A stretch of 64,000 nt of DNA, taken from CAVVKW01 sp963761705 (lineage in GTDB: Bacteria > Verrucomicrobiota > Verrucomicrobiia > Chthoniobacterales > JAATET01). Location: assembly GCA_963761705.1 (NCBI GenBank), contig CAVXHK010000003.1:248001-312000 (forward strand), given 5' to 3'. Below the pieces are notes generated by a model. That model had not been told where the DNA came from. It did not search any database and saw only the letters and a program-made list of their open reading frames with translations. The first letter of the stretch is position 1. Every line of letters begins with the position of its first letter. This document shows, piece by piece, positions 24,316-32,073 of the stretch. The translations under genes and the position numbers were made by a program.

Positions 24316-25089
24316 ATGAAATTTTTGAGGGGTTTAAATTACCTGCCGATTTGGCGGGGGGTGAAGACGGTGTGGGGGGAGCGGGTCTGCCACCCCTCGG
24401 CGGATCGGTTGCTTTACGTGGTGCTGCACCAGCTCGGTTTGATGGGCGTCAAGGAGCGGCGGGTGCTGGAGGAACTGGTGAGGCCGGGGATGCGGGTGGT
24501 TGATGTCGGGGCGAACGTGGGGCTGTACAGTCAGCTTTTTGCCCGTTTGGTGGGGCCGGAGGGCTCGGTGGATTCGTTCGAGCCGGTGGCGGAATTAGCG
24601 GACTGCGTGGAGCGCGGAGTTGGGCTGAATGATTTGAAAAATGTCACGCTGCACCGGGTGGCAGCGGGCGAAGCGGACGGAGAGATCGAGCTGGTCGTCG
24701 ACGCGTTCAACAGTGGAAATAATCGCGTGGGTGGTGGCGGGCGGACGGTGCCGGTCCGCCGGCTGGATGGCGTGCTGGCGGGGGCGCAGGTGGATTTCGT
24801 GAAGATCGACGTGCAGGGCTGGGAGGCGCCGGCGTTGCGGGGAATGGCGGGATTGCTGCGGGGGACGGCCAAGCCGATGGTCTGGCTGGAGGTCGATGAC
24901 GCGAGTCAACGGGCGACGGGGGGAAGCGTGGCGGAGCTGGTGGCGTGGTTCGGCGAGCTGGGGTACGAGTTTCAGTGGCTTGCTCCCGGTGACGGCAAGG
25001 ATTTGGTTTCGGTGTCGGCCGTAGAGATCGTTGAACGGGTTGGAAAGGGTGGGTATTTTGACGTTCTGGCAGTTGCTGGGGGGAAGTGA
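24316..25089 (+). CDS. FkbM family methyltransferase
   Basis: This 257-residue protein has SAM motif 'VVDVGANVGLYSQLFA' near residue 60, 'DSFEPV' next, and 'VDFVKIDVQGWE', the FkbM signature. The start at ATG 24316 is supported because the 16 codons upstream are in repeat-like sequence (AGGCACAAAAGGGCGCAGAG at 24291-24310). It should be a sugar O-methyltransferase of the locus. It is the last + strand gene before the reversed GtrA-family gene, so the two are convergent with only 22 bases between stops. No strong terminator is seen in that gap. Confidence 0.85.
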   Translation: MKFLRGLNYLPIWRGVKTVWGERVCHPSADRLLYVVLHQLGLMGVKERRVLEELVRPGMRVVDVGANVGLYSQLFARLVGPEGSVDSFEPVAELADCVERGVGLNDLKNVTLHRVAAGEADGEIELVVDAFNSGNNRVGGGGRTVPVRRLDGVLAGAQVDFVKIDVQGWEAPALRGMAGLLRGTAKPMVWLEVDDASQRATGGSVAELVAWFGELGYEFQWLAPGDGKDLVSVSAVEIVERVGKGGYFDVLAVAGGK

Positions 25090-25111
25090 CCCTTCGGACA
25101 GCGTTGGTTGT

Positions 25112-25537
25112 TCATTGGCTTCCAGCCGGTGGGACTGCCGAGGTCGATTCGGTTTTCGCAAAGACGTGGCGGCTGAAGAGGAGGTAGCCGATGACCATCG
25201 TGGGGGGGAGGGCTAGGATGTTGGCGAGGACGGGGGAGTCGGTGACGAAGTGGAGCGCTGAGTTGTAGAGGCTCCAGTTGATGGCGAAGTTGACCGCGAC
25301 CACGAGAGCGTATTGAGCGGTTTGCCGATGGAGGTCGCGGCGTTCGCACCCGAAGGTCCAGGCTTTGTTCAGGAAAAAGTGCAGGGCGATGGACGGGAAG
25401 TAGGCGACGAGAAACGCGAGGTTGTCGCCGAGGGCGCGGTGGGCAAGCGCAAGGAGAGTGAGGTTAAAGATCATGACCGTGGCGCCGACGGTTCCGAACT
25501 TGATAAACCGAATGAGATCTACTTTTCTGCCTCGCAC
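25112..25537 (-). CDS. GtrA-family membrane protein
   Basis: This 141-residue protein has four hydrophobic helices (about 15-35, 40-60, 78-98 and 105-125). It has the GtrA-family layout: 'FIKFGTVGATVMIFNLTLL' at the first helix, and 'PSIALHFFLNKAWTF' after the second. GtrA proteins are thought to flip bactoprenol-linked glucose across the membrane, so it would partner the GtrB-like enzyme at 15686. It is the only gene on the minus strand in the glycan locus. The start is a GTG. The 44-base divergent gap to the next gene holds CGGGT-CAAAC-ACCCG (25549-25563), a possible operator or hairpin. Confidence 0.85.
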   Translation of the reverse strand: MRGRKVDLIRFIKFGTVGATVMIFNLTLLALAHRALGDNLAFLVAYFPSIALHFFLNKAWTFGCERRDLHRQTAQYALVVAVNFAINWSLYNSALHFVTDSPVLANILALPPTMVIGYLLFSRHVFAKTESTSAVPPAGSQ

Positions 25538-25581
25538 GGCGGTTTTCTCGGGTCAAACACCCGGGCCGTCAATTTGTTTTC

Positions 25582-26589
25582 ATGAGTGACTCGAACGACC
25601 CTTCTCTCGGCCTGGCCATCGCTGGTTGCGGACTGATCGGGCGGAAGCGCGCGGCGAATCTGCCGGATTCGTTTCGGCTGATCGTTGCGTGCGACGTCGA
25701 CGCGGAGAGGGCGGCGGCGCTGCCGGGAGGCGCGAGGGTGGAGACGGATTTTGCCGCGGTGCTGGCCGATCCTGACGTGTCGGTGGTCTTCATCTGCACG
25801 ACGAACGCGGCGTTGTCGGAGCTGGCTAAGCGGGCGGCGGCGGCGGGTAAGCACGTGCTGATCGAGAAGCCGGGTGGTCGGTCGGCTGGCGAATTGCGGG
25901 AGATCGCCGCGGCGGCGGAGACCAGCGGGGTGCGGGTGCGGATTGGGTATAATCACCGCTACCATCCGGCGATCCGGAAGGCGCGGGAGCTGCTTGAAGC
26001 GGGCGCTTGCGGCGAGCCGATGTTCCTGCGGGCGCGCTACGGGCACGGCGGGCGGGTCGGTTACGACAAGGAGTGGCGGGCGGACCCGGAGTTGTCGGGT
26101 GGGGGAGAACTGATCGATCAGGGCGTGCATCTCATCGACTTGGCGGGGTGGTTTCTAGGGGATTTCGCGACGGTCGAGGGACACGCGACGACTTCGTTCT
26201 GGGACATGCCCGTCGACGATAATGCGTTCGTGAGCCTGCGCACGCCGGGTGGAGCGACGGCTTGGTTGCACGCGACGTGCACGGAGTGGAAGAATCTTTT
26301 CTCGTTCGAGTATTACGGTCGCGACGGGAAGCTGCAGATCGACGGGCTGGGGGGGAGCTACGGCACGGAGCGGCTGACTTTTTACAAGATGCTGCCGGAG
26401 ATGGGGCCGCCGGAGTCCACGGCTTGGGAGTTCCCGAGGGGCGATCAATCCTGGCGGGTCGAGATGGAGGAATTTGCGAAGGATATTCGCCTCAAGCGGG
26501 TGCCGGAACCGGGATTGCGCGAGGGGATCGCGACGTTGGACGTGGTGGGGGCGGTTTACGCGAAGTCGGGGTTCAAAGTTTTTAAATGA
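25582..26589 (+). CDS. Gfo/Idh/MocA family oxidoreductase
   Basis: This 335-residue NAD(P)-dependent oxidoreductase has Rossmann loop 'AGCGLIG' (14-20) and 'IEKPGG' (94-99), with the conserved EKP Lys at 96. A C-terminal alpha/beta domain carries 'GGGELIDQGVHLIDLA', the His/Asp substrate region of the family. Members oxidise or reduce sugars and nucleotide sugars; the placement immediately before the heptose genes suggests modification of an NDP-sugar. The stop overlaps the hddA start (ATGA at 26586), so it is co-translated with that pathway. It is divergent from the GtrA-family gene. The exact substrate is unknown. Confidence 0.85.
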   Translation: MSDSNDPSLGLAIAGCGLIGRKRAANLPDSFRLIVACDVDAERAAALPGGARVETDFAAVLADPDVSVVFICTTNAALSELAKRAAAAGKHVLIEKPGGRSAGELREIAAAAETSGVRVRIGYNHRYHPAIRKARELLEAGACGEPMFLRARYGHGGRVGYDKEWRADPELSGGGELIDQGVHLIDLAGWFLGDFATVEGHATTSFWDMPVDDNAFVSLRTPGGATAWLHATCTEWKNLFSFEYYGRDGKLQIDGLGGSYGTERLTFYKMLPEMGPPESTAWEFPRGDQSWRVEMEEFAKDIRLKRVPEPGLREGIATLDVVGAVYAKSGFKVFK

Positions 26590-27569
26590 TCATTACACGT
26601 TCGCCGTTGAGGGTGTCGCTGGGAGGAGGGGGCACGGATCTGCCTTCGTATTACGAAGAACACGAGGGGTTCCTCGTGGCGGCGGCAATCGACAAATACA
26701 TCTACATCACGGTCCACCGGACGTTCGTGAAGGATCTCATCGTGAAGTATTCCAAGCTCGAGCGCGTGCCGCACGCGGACGAGCTGGAGCACCCGATCAT
26801 GCGCGAGGCCTTCCGGGCGATGGGGATGAGCGGGGAATCGCTGGAGGTGACGTCGATGGCGGACATCCCAGCGGGGACTGGGCTGGGCTCATCGGGGAGT
26901 TTCACCACGTCTTTACTGCGGGCGCTGCACGCGCGGACGCGGAGCCTGGTGACGCAGGCAGCTTTGGCCGAGGAGGCTTGCGACATCGAGATCAATAAAT
27001 TGGGTGAGCCGATCGGGAAGCAGGACCAATTCATCGCGGCCGTCGGTGGGATCACCGCCTTTACGTTCCGCAAGGATGGCAGGGTGGAGTATCGACCGGT
27101 CCGGTTGGCGGAGGAGACGCTCTTTAATCTCGAGGATAATCTGCTGCTCTTCTTTACGGGATACTCGCGGTCGGCGTCGTCGATTCTCCAGGATCAGAAT
27201 ACGCGGTCGAAGGGGGGGGATGCTTCGATGCTGGAGAATCTTCACTTTACGAAAGAGCTGGGCTACCGGTCGCTCGAGGCTCTGGAGGGCGGGAATCTGG
27301 AGGAGTTTGGCCGCTTGATGGACGTGCATTGGCAGCGGAAAAAGGCGCGATCGGGCGGAATGAGTAATCCGACCATCGACGAGTGGTACGAGCACGCGAT
27401 GGCGAACGGGGCGGTCGGTGGGAAGCTGATCGGCGCGGGGGGCGGCGGGTTTCTCATGTTTTACGCGGCGGACAAAACGCGGCTTCGGCACGCGATGCGG
27501 GAGCGGGGGCTGACGGAACTGCGATTTCGATTCGACTTCGAGGGAACGAAGGTCGTGGTTTCGGATTAA
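26586..27569 (+). CDS. hddA: D-glycero-alpha-D-manno-heptose 7-phosphate kinase (GHMP)
   Basis: This 327-residue GHMP-superfamily kinase has N-terminal 'SPLRVSLGGGGTDLPSYY', the ATP-binding 'IPAGTGLGSSGSFTTSLL' loop (about 98-115), and the C-terminal 'GGKLIGAGGGGFLMF'. This combination is typical of HddA, which makes D-glycero-alpha-D-manno-heptose 1,7-bisphosphate. Within the next 3 kb come hddC, gmhA and gmhB, so the complete GDP-D-glycero-alpha-D-manno-heptose pathway is present. That sugar nucleotide is known to feed S-layer and surface glycans in other bacteria. The start overlaps the oxidoreductase stop. Confidence 0.9.
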   Translation: MIITRSPLRVSLGGGGTDLPSYYEEHEGFLVAAAIDKYIYITVHRTFVKDLIVKYSKLERVPHADELEHPIMREAFRAMGMSGESLEVTSMADIPAGTGLGSSGSFTTSLLRALHARTRSLVTQAALAEEACDIEINKLGEPIGKQDQFIAAVGGITAFTFRKDGRVEYRPVRLAEETLFNLEDNLLLFFTGYSRSASSILQDQNTRSKGGDASMLENLHFTKELGYRSLEALEGGNLEEFGRLMDVHWQRKKARSGGMSNPTIDEWYEHAMANGAVGGKLIGAGGGGFLMFYAADKTRLRHAMRERGLTELRFRFDFEGTKVVVSD

Positions 27570-27596
27570 TTGAAAATTCGGAATGAGGAATTAGAA

Positions 27597-28322
27597 ATGG
27601 CAGATTTGCCGATGGTCATTTTGGCGGGGGGACTGGCGACGCGCTTGCGGCCGATCACGGAGCGGATTCCCAAGGGACTCGTTGAGGTCGCCGGGCGACC
27701 GTTTTTAGCGTGGCAGATCGAGCTGTTGCGGAAGGCCGGGGTGACGGACCTCGTGATGTGCGTCGGGTATCTTGGGGAGATGATCGAGGCGGAGTTCGGC
27801 GACGGTTCGGCGCTGGGAGTGCGGATTCGGTATTCGTTCGATGGGAAGAAATTGCTCGGAACGGGCGGTGCGATTCGGCGGGCGGTTGGGATGTTGCCGG
27901 AGAAATTTTTCGTACTGTATGGTGATTCGTACCTGCCGATCGATTACGGAGCGGTGGGAAACGCATTCGTGGCGGCGGGGAAGTCGGCGCTCATGACGGT
28001 CTTTCGGAACGAGGGAAAGTGGGACACGAGCAACGTGCGGTTCGAGGAAGGGGTCATCTTGAGCTACGACAAGGTCGACCGGACGCCGGATATGCGGCAC
28101 ATCGACTACGGATTGAGCGCGTGGCGGCGGGAGGAATTCGAGCGGATCGACGAGGGAGCGGTGGTGGATCTGGCGGAGTTGTTCGCGGGGCTGGTTCGGA
28201 GCGGAAACCTGGCCGGATATGAAGTGAGCGAGAGGTTCTACGAAGTTGGGTCGCACGCGGGACTGGCGGAATTGGACGGATTGCTGGGCGCGGATTCTTC
28301 TCGGAAGACGGCGGAGAATTGA
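27597..28322 (+). CDS. hddC: D-glycero-alpha-D-manno-heptose 1-phosphate guanylyltransferase-like
   Basis: This 241-residue nucleotidyltransferase has the signature 'VILAGGLATRLRPITERIPK' near the N-terminus, followed by 'LYGDSYLPID' (metal-binding Asp) and 'HIDYGLSAW'. It activates a sugar 1-phosphate. The neighbours hddA, gmhA and gmhB point to GDP-heptose formation (HddC), although sequence alone does not exclude another NTP or sugar. ATG 27597 is chosen because GAGGAA lies seven bases upstream; a TTG at 27570 would add nine residues encoded by A-rich, spacer-like sequence. Confidence 0.82.
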   Translation: MADLPMVILAGGLATRLRPITERIPKGLVEVAGRPFLAWQIELLRKAGVTDLVMCVGYLGEMIEAEFGDGSALGVRIRYSFDGKKLLGTGGAIRRAVGMLPEKFFVLYGDSYLPIDYGAVGNAFVAAGKSALMTVFRNEGKWDTSNVRFEEGVILSYDKVDRTPDMRHIDYGLSAWRREEFERIDEGAVVDLAELFAGLVRSGNLAGYEVSERFYEVGSHAGLAELDGLLGADSSRKTAEN

Positions 28323-28335
28323 GGACCGTTCGGTC

Positions 28336-28932
28336 ATGAGTTTTACGGAAGAATTTTTGAAAGAGGTGCGGACGATTGCCGCCGAGCTCGACGTCGAAGC
28401 GGTCGAGGCGCTGGCCGATGAATTGGCGGCGGTGCGCGAGCGGGGCGGGAGATTGTTCATTCTGGGTGTTGGTGGGAGCGCGGGGAGCGCGTCGCACGCG
28501 GTGAACGATTTTCGCAAGATCACGAACATCGAGGCCTACGCGCCGACGGACAACGTGTCGGAGCTGACGGCGCGGACCAACGACGAAGGCTGGACGACCG
28601 TGTTCGAAGCGTGGCTGCGCGTGAGTCGACTGAAAGCCGCGGACGCGGTGCTCGTGTTCTCGGTCGGCGGCGGAAATCTGGAGAAAAACGTGAGCCCAAA
28701 TCTCGTGCTGGCGCTTCAATACGCCAAAGCGATCGGTGCGCCGATCCTGGGGATCGTCGGGCGCGACGGTGGGTTTACGGCGACGGTCGCCAAGGCGGTC
28801 GTGCTCGTTCCGGTTGTCAACCCGGCGCACGTGACGCCTCATTCTGAGGCATTCGCGGGGACCGTTTGGCACCTGCTCGTATCTCATCCGAAGCTGAAGG
28901 TAGCGGAGACGAAATGGGAGGGGACGGCGTAG
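28336..28932 (+). CDS. gmhA: Sedoheptulose 7-phosphate isomerase
   Basis: This 198-residue SIS-domain protein shows 'LFILGVGGSAGSASHAVNDF', the sugar-phosphate-binding loop, and 'LVFSVGGGN'. It has the length and layout of GmhA, which converts sedoheptulose 7-phosphate to D-glycero-D-manno-heptose 7-phosphate, the first step of heptose activation. The start at ATG 28336 is supported by the family N-terminus; a longer upstream reading overlaps hddC in another frame and is not credible. GmhA normally forms a tetramer in the cytoplasm. It is followed four bases later by gmhB. Confidence 0.9.
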   Translation: MSFTEEFLKEVRTIAAELDVEAVEALADELAAVRERGGRLFILGVGGSAGSASHAVNDFRKITNIEAYAPTDNVSELTARTNDEGWTTVFEAWLRVSRLKAADAVLVFSVGGGNLEKNVSPNLVLALQYAKAIGAPILGIVGRDGGFTATVAKAVVLVPVVNPAHVTPHSEAFAGTVWHLLVSHPKLKVAETKWEGTA

Positions 28933-28936
28933 GCCG

Positions 28937-29476
28937 ATGCGGCGGGCAGTGTTTTTAGATCGGGACGGGGTGGTAAACCGGCCCGTCGTGCGGGAGGGGA
29001 AGCCGTTCCCGCCGTCTTCGGTGGAGGAGTTTGAGTTGTTGCCGGGAGTTGTCGAGGGGTGCGCGGCCCTGCGGGCTGCCGGTTTTCTGTTGGTTGTGGC
29101 GACAAATCAACCCGACGTCGGGCGTGGCACGACGGCACGGGAGACGGTGGAGGCCATTCACGCGAGGATGCGGGAGTTGGTGCCGCTCGACCGGATTGAG
29201 GTTTGTTTCGACTCCGGCCGGGAACCTTCGCTGAACCGGAAGCCAGCTCCGGGGATGTTGGTGCGGGCAGCGGAGGAGCTGGGCGTCGATCTGGCGGAGA
29301 GCTTCATGGTCGGAGACCGGTGGCGGGACGTGGATTGCGGGCACGCGGCGGGGTGCCGGACGGTCTTTCTCGACTGGGGCTACGACGAAGAACTTCGACA
29401 GTCGCCGGATTTTGTAGTGAAAAGCCTACTGGAGGCCTCGGCGTGGATCCTCCAACAACCAAACCGATCATCATGA
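28937..29476 (+). CDS. gmhB: D-glycero-D-manno-heptose 1,7-bisphosphate phosphatase (HAD)
   Basis: This 179-residue HAD phosphatase has motif I 'AVFLDRDGVVNR' (nucleophile Asp and acid/base Asp), 'VATNQPDVGRG' (motif II), 'RKPAPGML' (Lys of motif III) and 'MVGDRWRDVDCG' (motif IV). It removes the 7-phosphate from the heptose bisphosphate made by HddA. The zinc-binding Cys/His loop found in E. coli GmhB is missing: the region reads 'VCFDSGREPSLNRKP', with one Cys only. Related HAD enzymes exist without the zinc loop, so it may still be active. Its stop overlaps the transaldolase start (ATGA). Confidence 0.85.
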   Translation: MRRAVFLDRDGVVNRPVVREGKPFPPSSVEEFELLPGVVEGCAALRAAGFLLVVATNQPDVGRGTTARETVEAIHARMRELVPLDRIEVCFDSGREPSLNRKPAPGMLVRAAEELGVDLAESFMVGDRWRDVDCGHAAGCRTVFLDWGYDEELRQSPDFVVKSLLEASAWILQQPNRSS

Positions 29477-30192
29477 CTCCCCTAAACGACCTTCCGATTC
29501 AGATCTTTGCCGATGGGGCTGACCGCGAAAGCATGGTTGCTCTTTACGAGAATCCTTTGATCAAAGGCTTAACCACAAACCCGACGCTCATGCGGAAGGT
29601 GGGCATTTCGGACTACGAAGCGTTCGCGAAAGACGTGCTGACGGTGGTGACGAACAAGCCGATTTCGTTCGAGGTCTTCACCGACGAGTTCGGGGAAATG
29701 AAGCGGCAGGCGCTGAAAATCGCCGCGTGGCAGAACAACGTTTACGTCAAAATCCCGATCACGAACACGCGGGACGAGAGCGCGTTGGATTTGGTGCGAG
29801 AGTTGGCGGTGGAAGGCGTGAAGCTGAACGTGACGGCGATCCTGACGGAGGCGCAGGTCGACGGGGTGCTCGCCGCGCTGGACGCGGACGTGCCGGCGGT
29901 GGTCTCGGTCTTTGCCGGGCGGATCGCGGACACGGGAGTCGATCCGGTGCCGATGATGGCGAAGAACAAGTCGAAGTTCGGCGGAATGCCGAAGGCGGAA
30001 TTGCTGTGGGCGAGCGTGCGCGAGGTGCTGAACATCCGGCAGGCGTCGGATTGCGGCTGCGACATCGTGACGGTGCCCCACGACATTCTCAACAAAGCGC
30101 TGAAGATGGACGGGATGGATCTGGGTGCGTTGTCGCTGGACACGGTCCGTATGTTTGCCCGGGACGCCGAGGCGGCTGGCTTCGCGTTGTAA
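29473..30192 (+). CDS. Short transaldolase / fructose-6-phosphate aldolase-like
   Basis: This 239-residue protein of the short transaldolase (FSA/TalC-type) group has 'GLTTNPTLMRK' near residue 35, 'VYVKIPIT' with the Schiff-base Lys, and 'SVFAGRIADTGVDP'. Transaldolases interconvert sedoheptulose 7-phosphate and other sugar phosphates. Here it directly follows and overlaps gmhB, so it probably supplies or balances sedoheptulose 7-phosphate, the starting material of the heptose pathway. ATG 29473 is chosen by the ATGA overlap and family N-terminus; an earlier start in the frame would lie within gmhB. Confidence 0.85.
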   Translation: MTPLNDLPIQIFADGADRESMVALYENPLIKGLTTNPTLMRKVGISDYEAFAKDVLTVVTNKPISFEVFTDEFGEMKRQALKIAAWQNNVYVKIPITNTRDESALDLVRELAVEGVKLNVTAILTEAQVDGVLAALDADVPAVVSVFAGRIADTGVDPVPMMAKNKSKFGGMPKAELLWASVREVLNIRQASDCGCDIVTVPHDILNKALKMDGMDLGALSLDTVRMFARDAEAAGFAL

Positions 30193-30219
30193 CGCGTTAG
30201 AAAGCTCGATTACCTCCTC

Positions 30220-32055
30220 ATGCTAGATCGTTCGACCCGGGGAGCGTCCCACGGGAATCTCTGGTTGGCGTTCGTCGTTCTCGCGACGGTGAGCCTGGTG
30301 GCTCATTACTCGCACGCGCGGGATTTTGGGATCTACGAGGATGACTATTATTTTACCGTCCCCCCGTTGTCGTTCGACTTCGAATACCTGACGAAAAAAT
30401 GGGTGCACATCATCACAACGTTGCCGCAGGGGCGTCCCCTTTGGGGCCTTTTGAATCAAACGCTGACGTGGCTCCTCGGAAAACTCCCGAGCTTGACCTG
30501 GGCGTACGGCGTGATCTGGCTGATGTCCACGGTGACAGCCGTTTTTGTCTACCGATTTCTCGGTCGATTCGTTCCGCGGATGGCGGCGTTCGCGGGTGCC
30601 ATTTTCTTCGTCCTCTTTCCGCCCGATACGGCGAAAATCATGTTGATGCATTACGTTGCATTTCCGTTTACGACGATTCTTCTCATTGTCGCTCTGACGC
30701 TTTTTTTGAATGGGAGGACTTGGGCAGCTTATGCGATGTCCGCAGTCATCTTGCTGACCTTCGAACCGCATTTCCTTCCTTTTCTAGCGGCTCCGCTGCT
30801 GTTCTATCCGACGACGTCCCGGAAGTTATTGTCAGCACTCGCTTTGCACGTTGGCATTTGCCTGGGAATCTTCACGGTCGTCATGGTGGCGCGCAGCCTC
30901 CTCGCGGAAGAACGCATTTCCGAAGTCCTCGCTCAGCCCTGGGTGGTCGTCTTCCGAGCGTTGACGGCGCCGTTCATTGGGGTGGCCACGACACTCTTTG
31001 CGATGGGCGAGAGAGTCTGGACGGTGATCGTGAATCTGGATCTCCGTGAGTTTGTCCTACTCATGGCGGTATCGTTGGCCCTGGCGGGAGGCTTGAGTTG
31101 GATCGGTAGACGATCCGAAGGGGAGGAGAACGGAAACACCAATCGGTGGGATGAATGGTTTTTTCTGGTCGGTCTCGTATTGGCAGCAGGAGCCTACGGC
31201 TATCGGTTTATCGACGACTATTACCCGCCGACGACGACTTCCGGGCGTCTGAGTGCACTGCACCAGCCGTCCGCTTTGGGATTTGCTTTGGCATTCAGCT
31301 GTGTTGTCGACGTGGTCGATCGGTCGTTGATAAAACGCCTGGCTTGGCGACCCCTCGTGCCCTGTCTGCTTGGACTCTATTTTGGATTTCTGATTACTTA
31401 TTTCGACCGGATTCAGCGGAACGATTACGTTGCGACTTGGGCGTTCATGCGCGGCTATTGGAATGATTTAATTGGCCAGATTGGAGATCTAGACGGAGAC
31501 GAGGCACTGATCGTCGATTTGCAGGGCGCTTCCGATCTCGTTGGTGGATCCGTTACTATGGCCGGTTATCGGCTGGGGCAGATGGCAACGCCGGGTCGGG
31601 CACTCTCGGACTTCGTCGCCACTCCAAACCAGTGGGCTGCGCTCAGACAGATGCGAGGCTTGTTTCCGGATTCGGACATGGAAAGTGCGAACAATGGCGT
31701 TCTTATCAAAACTCCCTCCTGGTGGGAGCCGGATTGGTTCGTTTTGGAAGATCAAAACTTCATATTATTCCGATACGAGGCCGGTCGCTGGGTTCGAAGT
31801 ATGACTTCGATCGAGTTAGTCGGGAAGCGGCTCACCCCGCGGGCGACGCAAGATTCTTACCGGGATCCCCTCGAGAAAACGAGGGTGTATGACTTCATCT
31901 TTCGAACCAACCTCAGCCCGAGCCGTTCGGAGATGCAGGAGAGAACGCGACGCAAAGAGCTGAAACAGGAGGAGAATCGATCCAAGCGACAGGAACAAAT
32001 TAAACGAATGTTGGAAGCTGATCAGACTGAGCTTCGAGCACGGCCAGCGCGGTGA
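30220..32055 (+). CDS. Large polytopic membrane protein, probable GT-C glycosyltransferase
   Basis: This 611-residue protein has about ten membrane helices in its first 410 residues and a soluble C-terminal part ending in a highly charged helix ('ERTRRKELKQEENRSKRQEQ'). The first outer loop contains 'IYEDDYYF', an acidic pair in the position used by GT-C enzymes. It may transfer a sugar from a polyprenyl-phosphate donor outside the cytoplasm. The G+C content falls to about 43-53 percent in parts of the gene, below the flanking 65-70 percent, which hints at another origin. The family is not identified. Confidence 0.65.
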   Translation: MLDRSTRGASHGNLWLAFVVLATVSLVAHYSHARDFGIYEDDYYFTVPPLSFDFEYLTKKWVHIITTLPQGRPLWGLLNQTLTWLLGKLPSLTWAYGVIWLMSTVTAVFVYRFLGRFVPRMAAFAGAIFFVLFPPDTAKIMLMHYVAFPFTTILLIVALTLFLNGRTWAAYAMSAVILLTFEPHFLPFLAAPLLFYPTTSRKLLSALALHVGICLGIFTVVMVARSLLAEERISEVLAQPWVVVFRALTAPFIGVATTLFAMGERVWTVIVNLDLREFVLLMAVSLALAGGLSWIGRRSEGEENGNTNRWDEWFFLVGLVLAAGAYGYRFIDDYYPPTTTSGRLSALHQPSALGFALAFSCVVDVVDRSLIKRLAWRPLVPCLLGLYFGFLITYFDRIQRNDYVATWAFMRGYWNDLIGQIGDLDGDEALIVDLQGASDLVGGSVTMAGYRLGQMATPGRALSDFVATPNQWAALRQMRGLFPDSDMESANNGVLIKTPSWWEPDWFVLEDQNFILFRYEAGRWVRSMTSIELVGKRLTPRATQDSYRDPLEKTRVYDFIFRTNLSPSRSEMQERTRRKELKQEENRSKRQEQIKRMLEADQTELRARPAR

Positions 32056-32073
32056 AAGCGCAAAAGTAAACTG

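Noticed and set aside
25549..25563. Inverted repeat between the GtrA-family and Gfo/Idh genes as an operator
   Set aside because: Five-base arms are too short to support a regulator site alone; it is mentioned only with the GtrA-family gene.
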